The notes beneath the pieces were generated by a model. It made no database searches. It saw only the letters and a list, made by a program, of their open reading frames with translations, and had not been told where the DNA came from. A stretch of DNA of 64,000 nucleotides, from assembly GCF_000429765.1 (NCBI RefSeq), contig NZ_AUCM01000005.1, positions 282,998 through 346,997 of the forward strand, in the 5' to 3' direction. Below, piece by piece: positions 37,096-46,090 of this stretch. A program made the position numbers and the translations under genes. The DNA comes from Gemmobacter nectariphilus DSM 15620. GTDB lineage: Bacteria > Pseudomonadota > Alphaproteobacteria > Rhodobacterales > Rhodobacteraceae. Positions within the stretch are counted from its first letter, which is position 1; the number at the start of each line of letters is the position of its first letter.

Positions 37096-37847
37096 TGGAT
37101 TTGCGACTCGACGGACAGGTTTTCGCAGTGACAGGCGCCGCGCAGGGCATCGGCGCCGCCATCGCGCGTGAACTGGCCGCGGCCGGCGCGCAGGTGGCGG
37201 CGGTGGACATTGATGCGGGCGGCATGGCCCCGCTTGCGGCCGAAGGGATGAGCGTTCACGCCGCCGATCTGGGCACCCGCGCGGGCGCCGGGGCTGCGAT
37301 GGCCGAGGTGATCGCGCGGCACGGCCGGATCGACGGGCTGGTCACATCGGCAGGCGGTGTGCGCGGCCAGGTCGGGCGGCCCATCGAAGAGATCGGCGAA
37401 GATGACTGGCGGGTGATCTTTCAGGCCAATGTCGATGCCGCCATGTGGTGCGCCCAGGGCGTTGCGCCCGCGATGAAGGCCGCAGGGCGCGGGCGGATCA
37501 TCACCATCGCCTCGGGGGCCGGGCTGCGCCCCAGCCTGACGGGGATTCAGGCCTATGCCTCGGCCAAGCACGCGCTGGTGGGGCTGACGAAACAGCTTGC
37601 GCTGGAGCTGGGGCCCTTTGGCATCACGGTCAATTCGGTGGCGCCGGGCTTTGTGCGGTCGAACCCCTCGACCGAAAGGCAATGGCACGCGATGGGCGAG
37701 GAACGCCAACAGGCGGTGCTGAACCGCATCAACATGCGCCGGCTGGGCCGGGCGCAGGATATCGCCGATGCGGTGATGTTCTTTGCCTCGGACCGTGCTG
37801 GCTGGATCAGCGGGCAGATCCTGTCCGTGGATGGAGGACACGCATGA
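37092..37847 (+). CDS. Short-chain dehydrogenase/reductase of the gntR operon
   Basis: A 251-residue classical SDR with TGAAQGIG cofactor motif, Asp at the end of beta-2 (VDIDAGG, favouring NAD), and catalytic Ser...YASAK. It begins ATGATG overlapping the stop of the PanE-like gene and ends overlapping the deacetylase gene. It probably interconverts a hydroxy and keto intermediate of the operon's pathway. Confidence 0.87.
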   Translation: MMDLRLDGQVFAVTGAAQGIGAAIARELAAAGAQVAAVDIDAGGMAPLAAEGMSVHAADLGTRAGAGAAMAEVIARHGRIDGLVTSAGGVRGQVGRPIEEIGEDDWRVIFQANVDAAMWCAQGVAPAMKAAGRGRIITIASGAGLRPSLTGIQAYASAKHALVGLTKQLALELGPFGITVNSVAPGFVRSNPSTERQWHAMGEERQQAVLNRINMRRLGRAQDIADAVMFFASDRAGWISGQILSVDGGHA

Positions 37848-38758
37848 CCTTTGCCCCCGATACCCCGCCCCATACCTGGGACGAGCCGACATGGCGCGGC
37901 CTTGTCGATTTCGTCCGCGCGGGCCAGTCGCTGAAACCCGCCAGCTGGCCGGGCGGGGCGCGCTGCGCCGTGGCGCTCAGCTTTGACAGCGACCACGAAA
38001 CGAACGAGCTGCGCGATGGCGGCAATTCCATCGGCCGGCTGTCCTGGGGACAGTATGGCAACCGCCGCGGCATCCCGCGCATCCGGCAGGTGCTGGACCG
38101 CTTCGGGGTCAAGGCGAGCTTCTTCGTTCCTGGTGTCGCGGCCGAGATCTACCCGGACGAGCAACGCTCGCTGGCTGATGACGGGCACGAGATCGGCCTG
38201 CACGGCTGGATCCATGAGGTGAACACCAAGGTTCCCCCGGCGCAGGAACGCGAGCTGATGCTGCGCGCGGCGGACACGCTGGAACGTGTCACCGGCACCC
38301 GCCCGGTCGGGATGCGCACGCCGTCCTGGGATTACAGCCCCACGACGCTGGCAATCGCCGAGGAACTGGGGCTGATCTATGACAGCAGCCTGTTTGCCGA
38401 CGACGACCCCTACGAGATCATCCACAAGGGCCGCGCCACGGGCATCGTCGAGCTGCCGGTCGAATGGATCCGCGATGACGCGCCCTATTTCATGATGAAC
38501 CGCTTTGGCGCCCAGCGGCCCTATACGCCGCCTGCCGATGTTCTGGACATCTTCTTGCGCGAATTCGAAGGCGCCTATGCCGAAGGCGGGCTGTTCCTGT
38601 TGACCATGCATCCGCATATCACCGGCTACCGCTCGCGCATCTTCATTCTGGAACAGCTGCTGGAGCGGATCATGGACAAGGGCGATTGCTGGGTTGCAAC
38701 CCATGCCGACATCGCGCGGCATTGCGCCGCCTCGGCCGGGCTGGGGGCAAAGGCATGA
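37844..38758 (+). CDS. Polysaccharide deacetylase (NodB)-family hydrolase
   Basis: A 304-residue NodB-fold hydrolase without a signal peptide, so cytoplasmic. Metal and catalytic residues are visible as Asp48/Asp50 (LSFDSDHE) and the His-x3-His pair His120 and His124 (GLHGWIHEV). Cytoplasmic members such as PuuE allantoinase and imidases cleave cyclic ureides and imides rather than sugars. Given the creatininase and isoaspartyl-peptidase neighbours, an amide or imide substrate is more likely than a polysaccharide. Overlaps both neighbours. Confidence 0.83.
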   Translation: MTFAPDTPPHTWDEPTWRGLVDFVRAGQSLKPASWPGGARCAVALSFDSDHETNELRDGGNSIGRLSWGQYGNRRGIPRIRQVLDRFGVKASFFVPGVAAEIYPDEQRSLADDGHEIGLHGWIHEVNTKVPPAQERELMLRAADTLERVTGTRPVGMRTPSWDYSPTTLAIAEELGLIYDSSLFADDDPYEIIHKGRATGIVELPVEWIRDDAPYFMMNRFGAQRPYTPPADVLDIFLREFEGAYAEGGLFLLTMHPHITGYRSRIFILEQLLERIMDKGDCWVATHADIARHCAASAGLGAKA

Positions 38759-39681
38759 GCGGGCGTTGGGCACTGGCGATCCATGGCGGCGCGGGGACCA
38801 TCCTGCGCAGCAAGATGACGCCCGAAAAGGAGGCTGCCTATCACGCTGGTCTGCGCCGCGCGCTGGAGGCTGGCGAGGCAGTGCTGAAGGATGGCGGCGC
38901 CGCGATTGATGCCGTGACAGAGGCCGTGATCGCGCTGGAAGACGAGCCGCTGTTCAACGCCGGGCGCGGGGCGGTCTATACCGCCGCCGGCGCGCAGGAG
39001 ATGGACGCCGCCGTCATGGACGGGCGCAACCGGCAGGCCGGCGCGGTGGCGGGCGTCTTTGGCCCGCGCAACCCGGTGCGGCTGGCGCGGCTGGTGATGG
39101 ACAGCCCGCAGGTTCTGATGATCGGCGCCCCGGCGGTGGAGCTTGCGCGCAAGGCCGGCCTGCCGTTTGGCGACCGCGACTATTTCTTTACCGAAGCACG
39201 CTGGACCGCCTTGCAGGAAACGCTGGCCTTGCAGGCGGCCGGCAAGACCAATGACGACCCCGCCCGCCGCCACGGCACCGTGGGCGCGGTGGCGGTGGAT
39301 GCGGCGGGCAACCTGGCCGCCGCCACCTCGACCGGCGGGATGACAGCCAAGCCGCCGGGGCGCGTGGGCGATACGCCGATCATCGGTGGCGGCACCTTTG
39401 CCGACAATGCGACCTGTGCGGTTTCGGGCACCGGGCATGGCGAGATCTTCATTCGCTGGACCGCCGCCGCCGAAATCGCCGCGCGGATGCGCCATGCCGG
39501 GCAATCGCTGGATCAGGCGGCGACGGCCGTCGTGATGGACGATCTGGCGCCCAACGACGGCTCGGGCGGGCTGATCGCGGTGGACCGGCTGGGCAATGTC
39601 TCGATGCCGTTCAACTGCGAGGGCATGTATCGCGGCATGGTCCGTCAGGGCGAGGACGCACAGACCCTCATCTATCGCTGA
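38755..39681 (+). CDS. iaaA: Isoaspartyl peptidase / plant-type L-asparaginase
   Basis: A 308-residue N-terminal-nucleophile hydrolase. The precursor cleaves itself before Thr175 (HGTVGAVAVD), the new N-terminal nucleophile; TSTGGMTAK follows as in the family. It hydrolyses beta-aspartyl dipeptides or asparagine in the cytoplasm. It is the last gene of the gntR operon, overlapping the deacetylase gene by ATGA, and followed by a hairpin. Confidence 0.92.
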   Translation: MSGRWALAIHGGAGTILRSKMTPEKEAAYHAGLRRALEAGEAVLKDGGAAIDAVTEAVIALEDEPLFNAGRGAVYTAAGAQEMDAAVMDGRNRQAGAVAGVFGPRNPVRLARLVMDSPQVLMIGAPAVELARKAGLPFGDRDYFFTEARWTALQETLALQAAGKTNDDPARRHGTVGAVAVDAAGNLAAATSTGGMTAKPPGRVGDTPIIGGGTFADNATCAVSGTGHGEIFIRWTAAAEIAARMRHAGQSLDQAATAVVMDDLAPNDGSGGLIAVDRLGNVSMPFNCEGMYRGMVRQGEDAQTLIYR

Positions 39682-39708
39682 AAAGCCCGCGCGCGGGGTG
39701 GAGAGCGC

Positions 39709-39728
39709 GCGGGGGGCCAGCCCCCCGC
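39709..39728 (+). terminator. Hairpin terminator after the isoaspartyl peptidase gene
   Basis: Inverted repeat GCGGGGGGC (39709-39717) and GCCCCCCGC (39720-39728), 28 bp after the stop codon. No T-run follows. It lies between convergent genes and next to a copy of the dispersed intergenic element. Confidence 0.5.
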
Positions 39729-39740
39729 CGCCATGGGCGG

Positions 39741-39772
39741 CTCCCCCCGGGGTATTTCGGGCAAGGTGAAAG
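39741..39772. repeat. Dispersed intergenic element, inverted copy
   Basis: CCCCGGGGTATTTCGGGCA followed by AGGTGAAAG is the reverse-complement form of the CTTTCRCCTTG...AAATACCCCG element found elsewhere in the window. It lies between two convergent genes. Confidence 0.45.
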
Positions 39773-39784
39773 CCGCAGGGGCGT

Positions 39785-40423
39785 TCAGGCGCCCTGGGCG
39801 GCCTTCAGCGTTTCCAGTGCATCGCCGATATCGGCGGCAATGGCGGCGCGCAGGCCGGTTTCGTCGCGGGTGCGGATGGCCTCGAGCGCGGCAAGATGCC
39901 TGTCAGCGGCCAGATGCGCCGGGGCCTGATCGAACAACAGATGCATCCAGGGGCCGAACTGCAGCCACAGGCTTTCGATCAGTGGGCACAGCACCGATCC
40001 GGGCGCGGCGCGGTAGATGCCAAAGTGGAAGCGGTAGTTCAGCCGCATATAGGCCGCCACATTGCGGGCGCGGATCGCCTGCGACAGGGCGGCGTCGGTG
40101 GCGGCCAGCCGATCCAGCATCGTCGCATCAAGATAGGGCAGCGCATCCGCCGCCGCCTCGGGTTCCAGCAGCAGGCGGGCGCGGATCAGGGCCTGGAAAC
40201 GGTCATGGCCCAGCGCGGGCACGGTCAGGCGCCGCGTTTCGCTGGCGGCAAGGCCTCCTTCGGCGGTCAGACGGCGCACGGCCTCGCGCATCGGCATGGT
40301 GCCGGTGCCCAGGAGACCGGCCAGCGAGGCCACCGTCACCGGCTGGCCTGGCGCGATGCGCCCTTCCAGCAGCGCCTCCTTGAGGGCGGCATAGGCGAGG
40401 TCGTGCAGCGGTATCGCGGCCAT
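39785..40423 (-). CDS. GntR-family regulator, FCD type (downstream of transaminase)
   Basis: A 212-residue regulator with an N-terminal GntR HTH (LAYAALKEALLEGRIAPGQP, MPMREAVRRLTAEGGL) and an all-helical FCD effector domain. Its ATG (40423) overlaps the transaminase stop in TGATG, so it is cotranscribed with and probably controls the transaminase gene. Confidence 0.87.
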   Translation of the reverse strand: MAAIPLHDLAYAALKEALLEGRIAPGQPVTVASLAGLLGTGTMPMREAVRRLTAEGGLAASETRRLTVPALGHDRFQALIRARLLLEPEAAADALPYLDATMLDRLAATDAALSQAIRARNVAAYMRLNYRFHFGIYRAAPGSVLCPLIESLWLQFGPWMHLLFDQAPAHLAADRHLAALEAIRTRDETGLRAAIAADIGDALETLKAAQGA

Positions 40424-41817
40424 CAGGCGGCCTGCCACAGCCCTTCGGCCTTGACCTTTGCCGCCGCCTCGTCGAGCGATGTCCACGCCCGTTCGATCAG
40501 CACGTCGATTTCCGCCGGGGTGATGACCAGCGGGGGGGCAATGATCATCCGGTCCCCGACATGGCGCATGACAAGGTTGTTGGCAAAGCAGCGTTCGCGC
40601 GTGATCAGGCCGACGGTGCCTTCCTCGGCGGCGAACCTTGCGCGCGACGCCTTGTCCGGGGTCAGGGCAAGCGAGCCCATCAGGCCGACCAGCTTTGCCT
40701 CGCCCACCATCGGGTGATCGGCCAGCTGCGCCCATTTGGCGGCAAGGTGGGGGTGCGCCACGTCTCGGACATGGTCGATGACCTTTTCCTCGGACAGGAT
40801 GCGCAGATTTTCCAGCGCCAGGGCCGCGGCAAGGGGATGGCCGGAATAGGTGTAGCCGTGGTTGAATTCGTCGCTGCCGATCACCGCCGCCACCTCGTCG
40901 CAGACGATCAAGCCGCCGATCGGCGCATAGCCCGAGGACAGCCCCTTGGCGATCGTCATGATATGGGGACGGATGCCGAAGGTCTGGCTGCCGAACCAGT
41001 TGCCGGTGCGGCCGAACCCGGTGATCACCTCGTCCGCGATCAGCAGGATGTCGTATGCGTCGCAGATGCGCTGGATTTCCGGCCAGTAGGTCGCGGGCGG
41101 CACGATCACCCCGCCGGCGCCCTGGATGGGTTCGCCGATGAAGGCCGCGACGTTCTCGGGGCCAAGCTCCTTGATCTTGTCTTCCAGCTCGCGCGCGCGC
41201 AGCAGGCCGAAGTCGTCGGGCGACATGTCGCCGCCTTCGGCATACCAGTGCGGCTGGCCGATATGGACGATACCGGGGATCGGCAGCCCGCCCTGTTCGT
41301 GCATCGGCTTCATGCCCCCAAGGCTGCCGCCGCCCATGGTCGACCCGTGATAGGCATTGCGGCGGCTGATGAGGATATGCTTTTGCGGCTGGCCCTTGAG
41401 CGCCCAATAGTGGCGCACCATGCGGATGTTCGTATCATTCGCCTCGGATCCGGACCCGGCAAAGAACACATGGTTCAGATCGCCCGGCGCCAGTTCGGCG
41501 ATGCGCGTGGCCAGCGCGATGGCCGGCACATGGGTCGTCTGGAAGAAGGTGTTGTAATAGCTCAGCTCCAGCACCTGGCGCGCGGCGGCCTCGGCCATTT
41601 CCTCGCGCCCGTAGCCGATGTTGACGCACCAGAGGCCGGCCATGCCGTCGATGATCTCGTTGCCTTCGGAATCGGTCAGGAACACGCCCTTGGCCCGGGT
41701 GATCACCCGCGCGCCCTTGGCCGCCAGCGCATTGCCGGTGGTGAACGGGTGCATGTGGTGGGCAGCGTCCAGTGCCTGAAGCTCGGCCGTGGGAAGGTGG
41801 TTGGTAATGATGGTCAT
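40423..41817 (-). CDS. Class III (omega) aminotransferase
   Basis: A 464-residue PLP-dependent transaminase. Visible are GSGSEANDT, the PLP-contacting LLIADEVITGFGRTG and the Schiff-base Lys in TIAKGLSSGYAPIGG. Length and sequence resemble pyruvate-dependent amine or putrescine transaminases (SpuC-like), but beta-alanine or other omega-amino acids are equally possible. ATG 41817 has AAGGGGA upstream. It forms a unit with the FCD regulator and lies downstream of ridA. Confidence 0.9.
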   Translation of the reverse strand: MTIITNHLPTAELQALDAAHHMHPFTTGNALAAKGARVITRAKGVFLTDSEGNEIIDGMAGLWCVNIGYGREEMAEAAARQVLELSYYNTFFQTTHVPAIALATRIAELAPGDLNHVFFAGSGSEANDTNIRMVRHYWALKGQPQKHILISRRNAYHGSTMGGGSLGGMKPMHEQGGLPIPGIVHIGQPHWYAEGGDMSPDDFGLLRARELEDKIKELGPENVAAFIGEPIQGAGGVIVPPATYWPEIQRICDAYDILLIADEVITGFGRTGNWFGSQTFGIRPHIMTIAKGLSSGYAPIGGLIVCDEVAAVIGSDEFNHGYTYSGHPLAAALALENLRILSEEKVIDHVRDVAHPHLAAKWAQLADHPMVGEAKLVGLMGSLALTPDKASRARFAAEEGTVGLITRERCFANNLVMRHVGDRMIIAPPLVITPAEIDVLIERAWTSLDEAAAKVKAEGLWQAA

Positions 41818-41897
41818 GGCAAATCCCCTTTGGCGCAAGGTGCGCCAGCCGGGGCGCAAGGTCAATGGATTTTGATCAAAATTCTTTCGCAAGCGAA

Positions 41898-41919
41898 AGG
41901 CCCCGGCGAACCGGGGCCT
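41898..41919 (-). terminator. Terminator after ridA
   Basis: Stem AGGCCCCGG/CCGGGGCCT (41898-41906, 41911-41919) with a 4-nt loop, 7 bp past the ridA stop. On the minus strand it is followed by CTTTCGCTT. It separates ridA from the transaminase gene. Confidence 0.65.
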
Positions 41920-41925
41920 GCGCGA

Positions 41926-42273
41926 TCACTTGGCCGGAACGGCGGCGGTGACGATGATTTCCACCTTGTATTTCGGCGCGGCCAGCTTGGCCTCGCCCGT
42001 GGCACGGGCCGGGGTGTGGCCAGCCGGAACCCACTTGTCCCACACGGCGTTCATCTCGGCGAAATCGGCCATGTCCGACAGCCAGATGATGGTCTGCAGG
42101 ATGTTTTCCTTGGAGCTGCCAGCCTCGGCAAGGATGCGGTCGACCTGCGCAAGGCAATCGGCGGTCTGTTCGGCAACGGTCGCGCCTTCGCCGACCTGGC
42201 CAGCCAGCCAGGCAATGCCGTTGTAGACGACGGCTTCGGACATGCGCGCGCCGGGATTGATACGCTGGATCAT
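41926..42273 (-). CDS. RidA-family protein (enamine/imine deaminase family)
   Basis: A 115-residue YjgF/RidA protein (YNGIAWLAGQVGEG, ILAEAGSSKENILQ, GEAKLAAPKYKVEIIV). RidA proteins hydrolyse reactive enamine or imine intermediates of PLP enzymes. The Arg usual in canonical RidA near the C terminus (RxxxE) is not obvious here: the region reads ATGEAKL, so it may be a divergent Rid subfamily. It lies next to a PLP transaminase. Confidence 0.85.
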   Translation of the reverse strand: MIQRINPGARMSEAVVYNGIAWLAGQVGEGATVAEQTADCLAQVDRILAEAGSSKENILQTIIWLSDMADFAEMNAVWDKWVPAGHTPARATGEAKLAAPKYKVEIIVTAAVPAK

Positions 42274-42436
42274 GGGACACCCCTGTGTTCGATATGGTTT
42301 CGGCCCCGGATACAGGCGGTTCGCTGCCCCCGGAAACCCCGTAAGCGTTGGTAGGAACTGCCAGCCCGGAAGGCAACCCCGGACAAGCCGCCGCATCCGA
42401 GCCGGGACATCGCGCCGGGCCAACCCGATCCGGGCA

Positions 42437-43183
42437 TCAACCGCCGGACTGCGGGATGCCGGCCACCGCGCCGCCAGCTGCGCCAAGGGTCTCGGCCTCG
42501 CGTTCGGCGCGGACATGCGGCAGGTGGGAATAGGCGACCTCGGCCTGATGCGCGAACAGGAACATGCGCTGCGCGACCTGCAGGGTATCGCGCCGCTGAA
42601 AGGCCTCGAGCAATCCGACCATGCCGTCCAGAACGATCTGCTGCGTTCGCGGATCGACCAGTGTCGCGTGGCGGACGATTTCCACCTGATCGGTGAAGTG
42701 TTGCAGCATGTCGGCCAGCCGGCGATTGGGGCTGGCCGCGATCCAGATCGCCCGGAACGCGGCATTCGCCGCCCCGAAGTCAGGCACATCGGACCTGGCA
42801 ACCGCCGCCCGTGCCTGTTCGACAAGCTCTGACATCCGGCTCAGCGCCTCGTCGCTCAGGGTCCGCGCGGCATTCGCGGCGATCTGCGGCTCGATCAGCT
42901 TGCGCGCTTCAAAGATCTCGGCCACGTCGCGCGCGGTCGGGCGGCATAGCTCGAACCCGCGCGAGGTGGATCTGACGTGCCCCTCTGCCGCCAGTTGCAG
43001 CAGCGCCTCGCGCACCGGCATCCGGGAAATCCCCAGCGATTTGGCGATCGCCGCATCGACCAGCTTGGTGCCGCCCGCGATCTCGCCCAGCCGGATCTGG
43101 CGGCGCAGATTGTCATAGACATGCTGGCGCAAGCTGATGCCGCGCGGGCGCAAGGTCGGGGATTTCACATACGGGGCGCCCAT
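42437..43183 (-). CDS. GntR-family regulator, FCD type (divergent from second peptide transporter)
   Basis: A 248-residue regulator with GntR HTH (LVDAAIAKSLGISRMPVREA, LLQLAAEGHV) and an FCD effector domain (VAEIFEARKLIEPQIA). It is divergent from the second peptide transporter across 273 bp. A palindrome AATACTGTATT lies right behind its start codon and suggests self-regulation and control of the transporter. Confidence 0.88.
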   Translation of the reverse strand: MGAPYVKSPTLRPRGISLRQHVYDNLRRQIRLGEIAGGTKLVDAAIAKSLGISRMPVREALLQLAAEGHVRSTSRGFELCRPTARDVAEIFEARKLIEPQIAANAARTLSDEALSRMSELVEQARAAVARSDVPDFGAANAAFRAIWIAASPNRRLADMLQHFTDQVEIVRHATLVDPRTQQIVLDGMVGLLEAFQRRDTLQVAQRMFLFAHQAEVAYSHLPHVRAEREAETLGAAGGAVAGIPQSGG

Positions 43184-43186
43184 GGG

Positions 43187-43197
43187 AATACTGTATT
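43187..43197. promoter_or_regulatory. Palindromic operator candidate for the FCD regulator
   Basis: AATAC-T-GTATT is a perfect inverted repeat beginning 4 bp upstream of the regulator's start codon. FCD-type GntR proteins bind short palindromes of this style. The rest of the spacer to 43456 shows no other gene. Confidence 0.5.
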
Positions 43198-43456
43198 CAG
43201 TTCATGCTGCCGTTTTGATCAGTCAAACAGGCCACTGGTGCCAACGTCAACACAGGCGCCTGGGGATGGCCTGCAAAACAACCCGTTTCAGCAGGTTTGT
43301 TTGAGTTCGAAACAATTCTCTTGACGCAAGGGAAAACGCAAGCAAGTCTGACTCGCAGAAACAGAATTCAGTTTCCGCGCTGCCCCGCCAGCCACAGGAA
43401 AGCTGAACGCCAAGACGCCGCGCCTTGATGCTGTGTTTCCTTCAGGAGAGATCGCC

Positions 43457-45007
43457 ATGACATCCGACCTATCCCGACGCCATCTATTGCAACTCATGGG
43501 GCTGGGGACCGGGGCGGCCGCGCTTGCCTCTGTCGCGCCGGGCCTGGCCTGGGCGCAGACCAAGGACACGGTCACCATCGCCTGGCCGACCGATGTTCCG
43601 ACCTGGGATCCCAACCAGCGCACGTTCCCCGACGGTCAGGCACTGTTCAAGCTGATCTTCGAACAGCCGATCATGCAAGATCCAAAGCTGAACTTCGTGC
43701 CCGGCCTGTTCACCGAATGGACAACGTCCGAGGACGGGCTTTCGCTTGGCTTCAAGCTGCGCGAAGGCGTGAAGTTCCACGATGGATCGCCCCTGACCAA
43801 CCGTGACATCCGGTTCAACTGGTTTGACCGGGTCAAGGAAAGCCTGTCGGGCGGCAACAAGCTGGATGCGGCCAACACCTGGAAGAACATCCAGGACATC
43901 GAGCTGGACGGCGACTATGCCGGCACCTTCCGCTTTGGCGCGCCGATCACGACCGCCGTGCCGTGGCTGGCCTTCATGGCGAATTATGTGGTGCCCGAGG
44001 CCTACATCAAGTCGGTCGGGATCGAACAGTTCCGGTCCAAGCCCATCGGCACCGGGCCCTACAAACTGGCCGAATATCAGGTCAACAGCCGCATGGTCTT
44101 TGAACGGAACGAGGATTACTGGGGCGAGAAACCCGCGATCAAGACGGTCGTGGTCAACATCATCAAGGACCCCTCGGCCCGCGCGGCGGCCATGCAGTCG
44201 GGCCAGGCCGACCTGACCGTCAACATCCCGGTGCGCGAGACCGAGCGTCTGGGCAAGGTGCCGGGGCTGGTGTCGGAACTGAACCCGATTCAGCGCGTCG
44301 TGCTGATCCAGCTGCGCAGCGATCTGGCAACGGCCGATCAGAACCTGCGTCTGGCGCTGCACCATGCGATCGACAAGCAGGCGCTGTCCAAGGCGTTCTA
44401 CGGCGGCGGCGCCGTGCCGCTGAGCGTGCCGGCCCCGCCCGGCACCGCAGGCGATGTGCCCGGCTTTGTCTTTCCCTATGACCCCGAGAAATCCAAGGCA
44501 CTGCTGGCCGCAAGCGGCTATGGCCCCGGCAAGCCCGCCACGCTGAAGATGGCCGCGACCAACGGGCATTTCCCTTCGGACTTCGACATTGCCCGCGCAC
44601 TGGTCGGCATGTGGAAGAAGGTCGGCATCGAGGTCGAGCTGGAAACCATCGAATACGCCAAGTATTTTGAGCTGAACCGCGGTGGCCAGCTGCCGGAACT
44701 GACGCTGTATTCGTGGGAAAATGCCACCGGCGACCCGGAAATCTTCACCGGATACCTGCTGAACCCGAAGATGCCGTTCTCGCCCTGGCGGGGCGAGCAG
44801 CCGGGCGATCAGATCGCCAAGCTGTTCGTTGAAACCAACACCGAAAAGCGCCTTGCCGGCTACCGCGAGCTGAACCGCTTTGCGGTCGAGATGGGGGCGA
44901 CCATTCCGCTGCTGCAAAGCGTGCAGACGCTCGTGCGCAAGGACAACCTGAACTACCTCAAGTTCGGCAATGGCTGGGTGCTTGCCCAGACCATGACCTG
45001 GGGCTGA
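43457..45007 (+). CDS. Peptide-type ABC transporter substrate-binding protein, Tat-like signal
   Basis: A 516-residue family 5 binding protein. The N terminus (MTSDLSRRHLLQLMGLG) has a twin-arginine SRRHLL motif ahead of a hydrophobic stretch ending in GLAWAQ, so export is probably by Tat. Family motifs include FKLREGVKFHDGSPLTNRD and GTGPYKLAEY. ATG 43457 follows AGGAGAG. First gene of a four-gene transporter operon. Ligand unknown. Confidence 0.9.
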   Translation: MTSDLSRRHLLQLMGLGTGAAALASVAPGLAWAQTKDTVTIAWPTDVPTWDPNQRTFPDGQALFKLIFEQPIMQDPKLNFVPGLFTEWTTSEDGLSLGFKLREGVKFHDGSPLTNRDIRFNWFDRVKESLSGGNKLDAANTWKNIQDIELDGDYAGTFRFGAPITTAVPWLAFMANYVVPEAYIKSVGIEQFRSKPIGTGPYKLAEYQVNSRMVFERNEDYWGEKPAIKTVVVNIIKDPSARAAAMQSGQADLTVNIPVRETERLGKVPGLVSELNPIQRVVLIQLRSDLATADQNLRLALHHAIDKQALSKAFYGGGAVPLSVPAPPGTAGDVPGFVFPYDPEKSKALLAASGYGPGKPATLKMAATNGHFPSDFDIARALVGMWKKVGIEVELETIEYAKYFELNRGGQLPELTLYSWENATGDPEIFTGYLLNPKMPFSPWRGEQPGDQIAKLFVETNTEKRLAGYRELNRFAVEMGATIPLLQSVQTLVRKDNLNYLKFGNGWVLAQTMTWG

Positions 45008-45070
45008 CCGGATCTGGCCGGGGCGCCACTGGTGCCCCGGCCGACCGGCCAGCCCGCCCCGGAAGCCCGC

Positions 45071-46087
45071 ATGTTCGCAACCCTCCTCTCCTTGTTCCTG
45101 CGCCGCCTTGCCGTCGCGGTGCCTACGCTGTTCGTTGTCTCGGCCCTGCTGTTCATCGTGCTGCGGCTTCTGCCGGTGGACCCGGCAGCCATGTCGCTGC
45201 CGCCCAACGCGACCAATGACGAGCTGGCCGCAATGCGCAGCACCATGGGGCTGGACAAGTCGCTGGTGACGCAATTCCTGATCTGGCTGGGCCAGATTCT
45301 GGGGGGCGATTTCGGCAATTCGATCCAGTATCGCCTGCCGGTCTGGCAGCTGATCGGCGATGCCCTGCCCGCGACGATCGAGCTGGCCTTGCTGTCGATG
45401 GTCGTGGCCACCATTGTCGGCCTGGCGGGCGGGCTGGCGGCATTCTATTTCCGCGATGGCGCGGGCGAGGCGGTGCTGGATCTGGGTTCCGTCGTCATCC
45501 TGTCGCTGCCCGATTTCCTGTGGGCGCTGCTGCTGATGCTGGTGCTGGGGGTGTGGCTGAACGCGCTGCCCTTCATGCTGCGGCTCGATCCCGGGATCGA
45601 GCGGCCGGTGATCACCGGCTTCCTGCTGATCGACACCTTGCTGACCGGCCGGCTGGATGCCTTTGCCAGCGCCTTGAAACATATGGTGCTGCCGGTGCTG
45701 GCGCTGGGGATTTCGGCGGCACCCTCGATCATGCGGGTGCTGCGATCCAGCCTGCTGGACGTCTATCAGGAAGATTACATCCATCAGGCCCGCCTGCGCG
45801 GCCTGTCGGAACGTCAGGTGCTGCTGCGCCACGGGCTGAAGAACGCGATCCTGCCGACGCTCAGCCTGATGGGGGTGCAGTTCGGCTTTCTGTTCGGGGG
45901 CACCCTGCTGGTCGAGGTGATCTTTTCCTATCCCGGCATGGGCAACCTGATGATCGATTCAATCCGCAACGTCGATCTGCCGGTGATCCAGATTGTCGGC
46001 CTGACCTATTGCGTCATGGTGTTGCTGATCTCGACGGTGGTGGATGCGCTGCATCTGGTGCTCAACCCCAAACTGCGGGCGCGATAG
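45071..46087 (+). CDS. Peptide-type ABC transporter permease, DppB type (second system)
   Basis: A 338-residue permease with the expected N-terminal helix, periplasmic loop and transport loop (IHQARLRGLSERQVLLRHGL). ATG 45071 is preferred because the hydrophobic family N terminus (MFATLLSLFLRRLAVAV) begins there. Ends 3 bp before its partner. Confidence 0.91.
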   Translation: MFATLLSLFLRRLAVAVPTLFVVSALLFIVLRLLPVDPAAMSLPPNATNDELAAMRSTMGLDKSLVTQFLIWLGQILGGDFGNSIQYRLPVWQLIGDALPATIELALLSMVVATIVGLAGGLAAFYFRDGAGEAVLDLGSVVILSLPDFLWALLLMLVLGVWLNALPFMLRLDPGIERPVITGFLLIDTLLTGRLDAFASALKHMVLPVLALGISAAPSIMRVLRSSLLDVYQEDYIHQARLRGLSERQVLLRHGLKNAILPTLSLMGVQFGFLFGGTLLVEVIFSYPGMGNLMIDSIRNVDLPVIQIVGLTYCVMVLLISTVVDALHLVLNPKLRAR

Positions 46088-46090
46088 GCG

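Noticed and set aside
42274..42436. Possible small gene between ridA and the FCD regulator
   Set aside because: 163 bp with no plausible start plus ribosome-binding site and no homologous residues in any frame.
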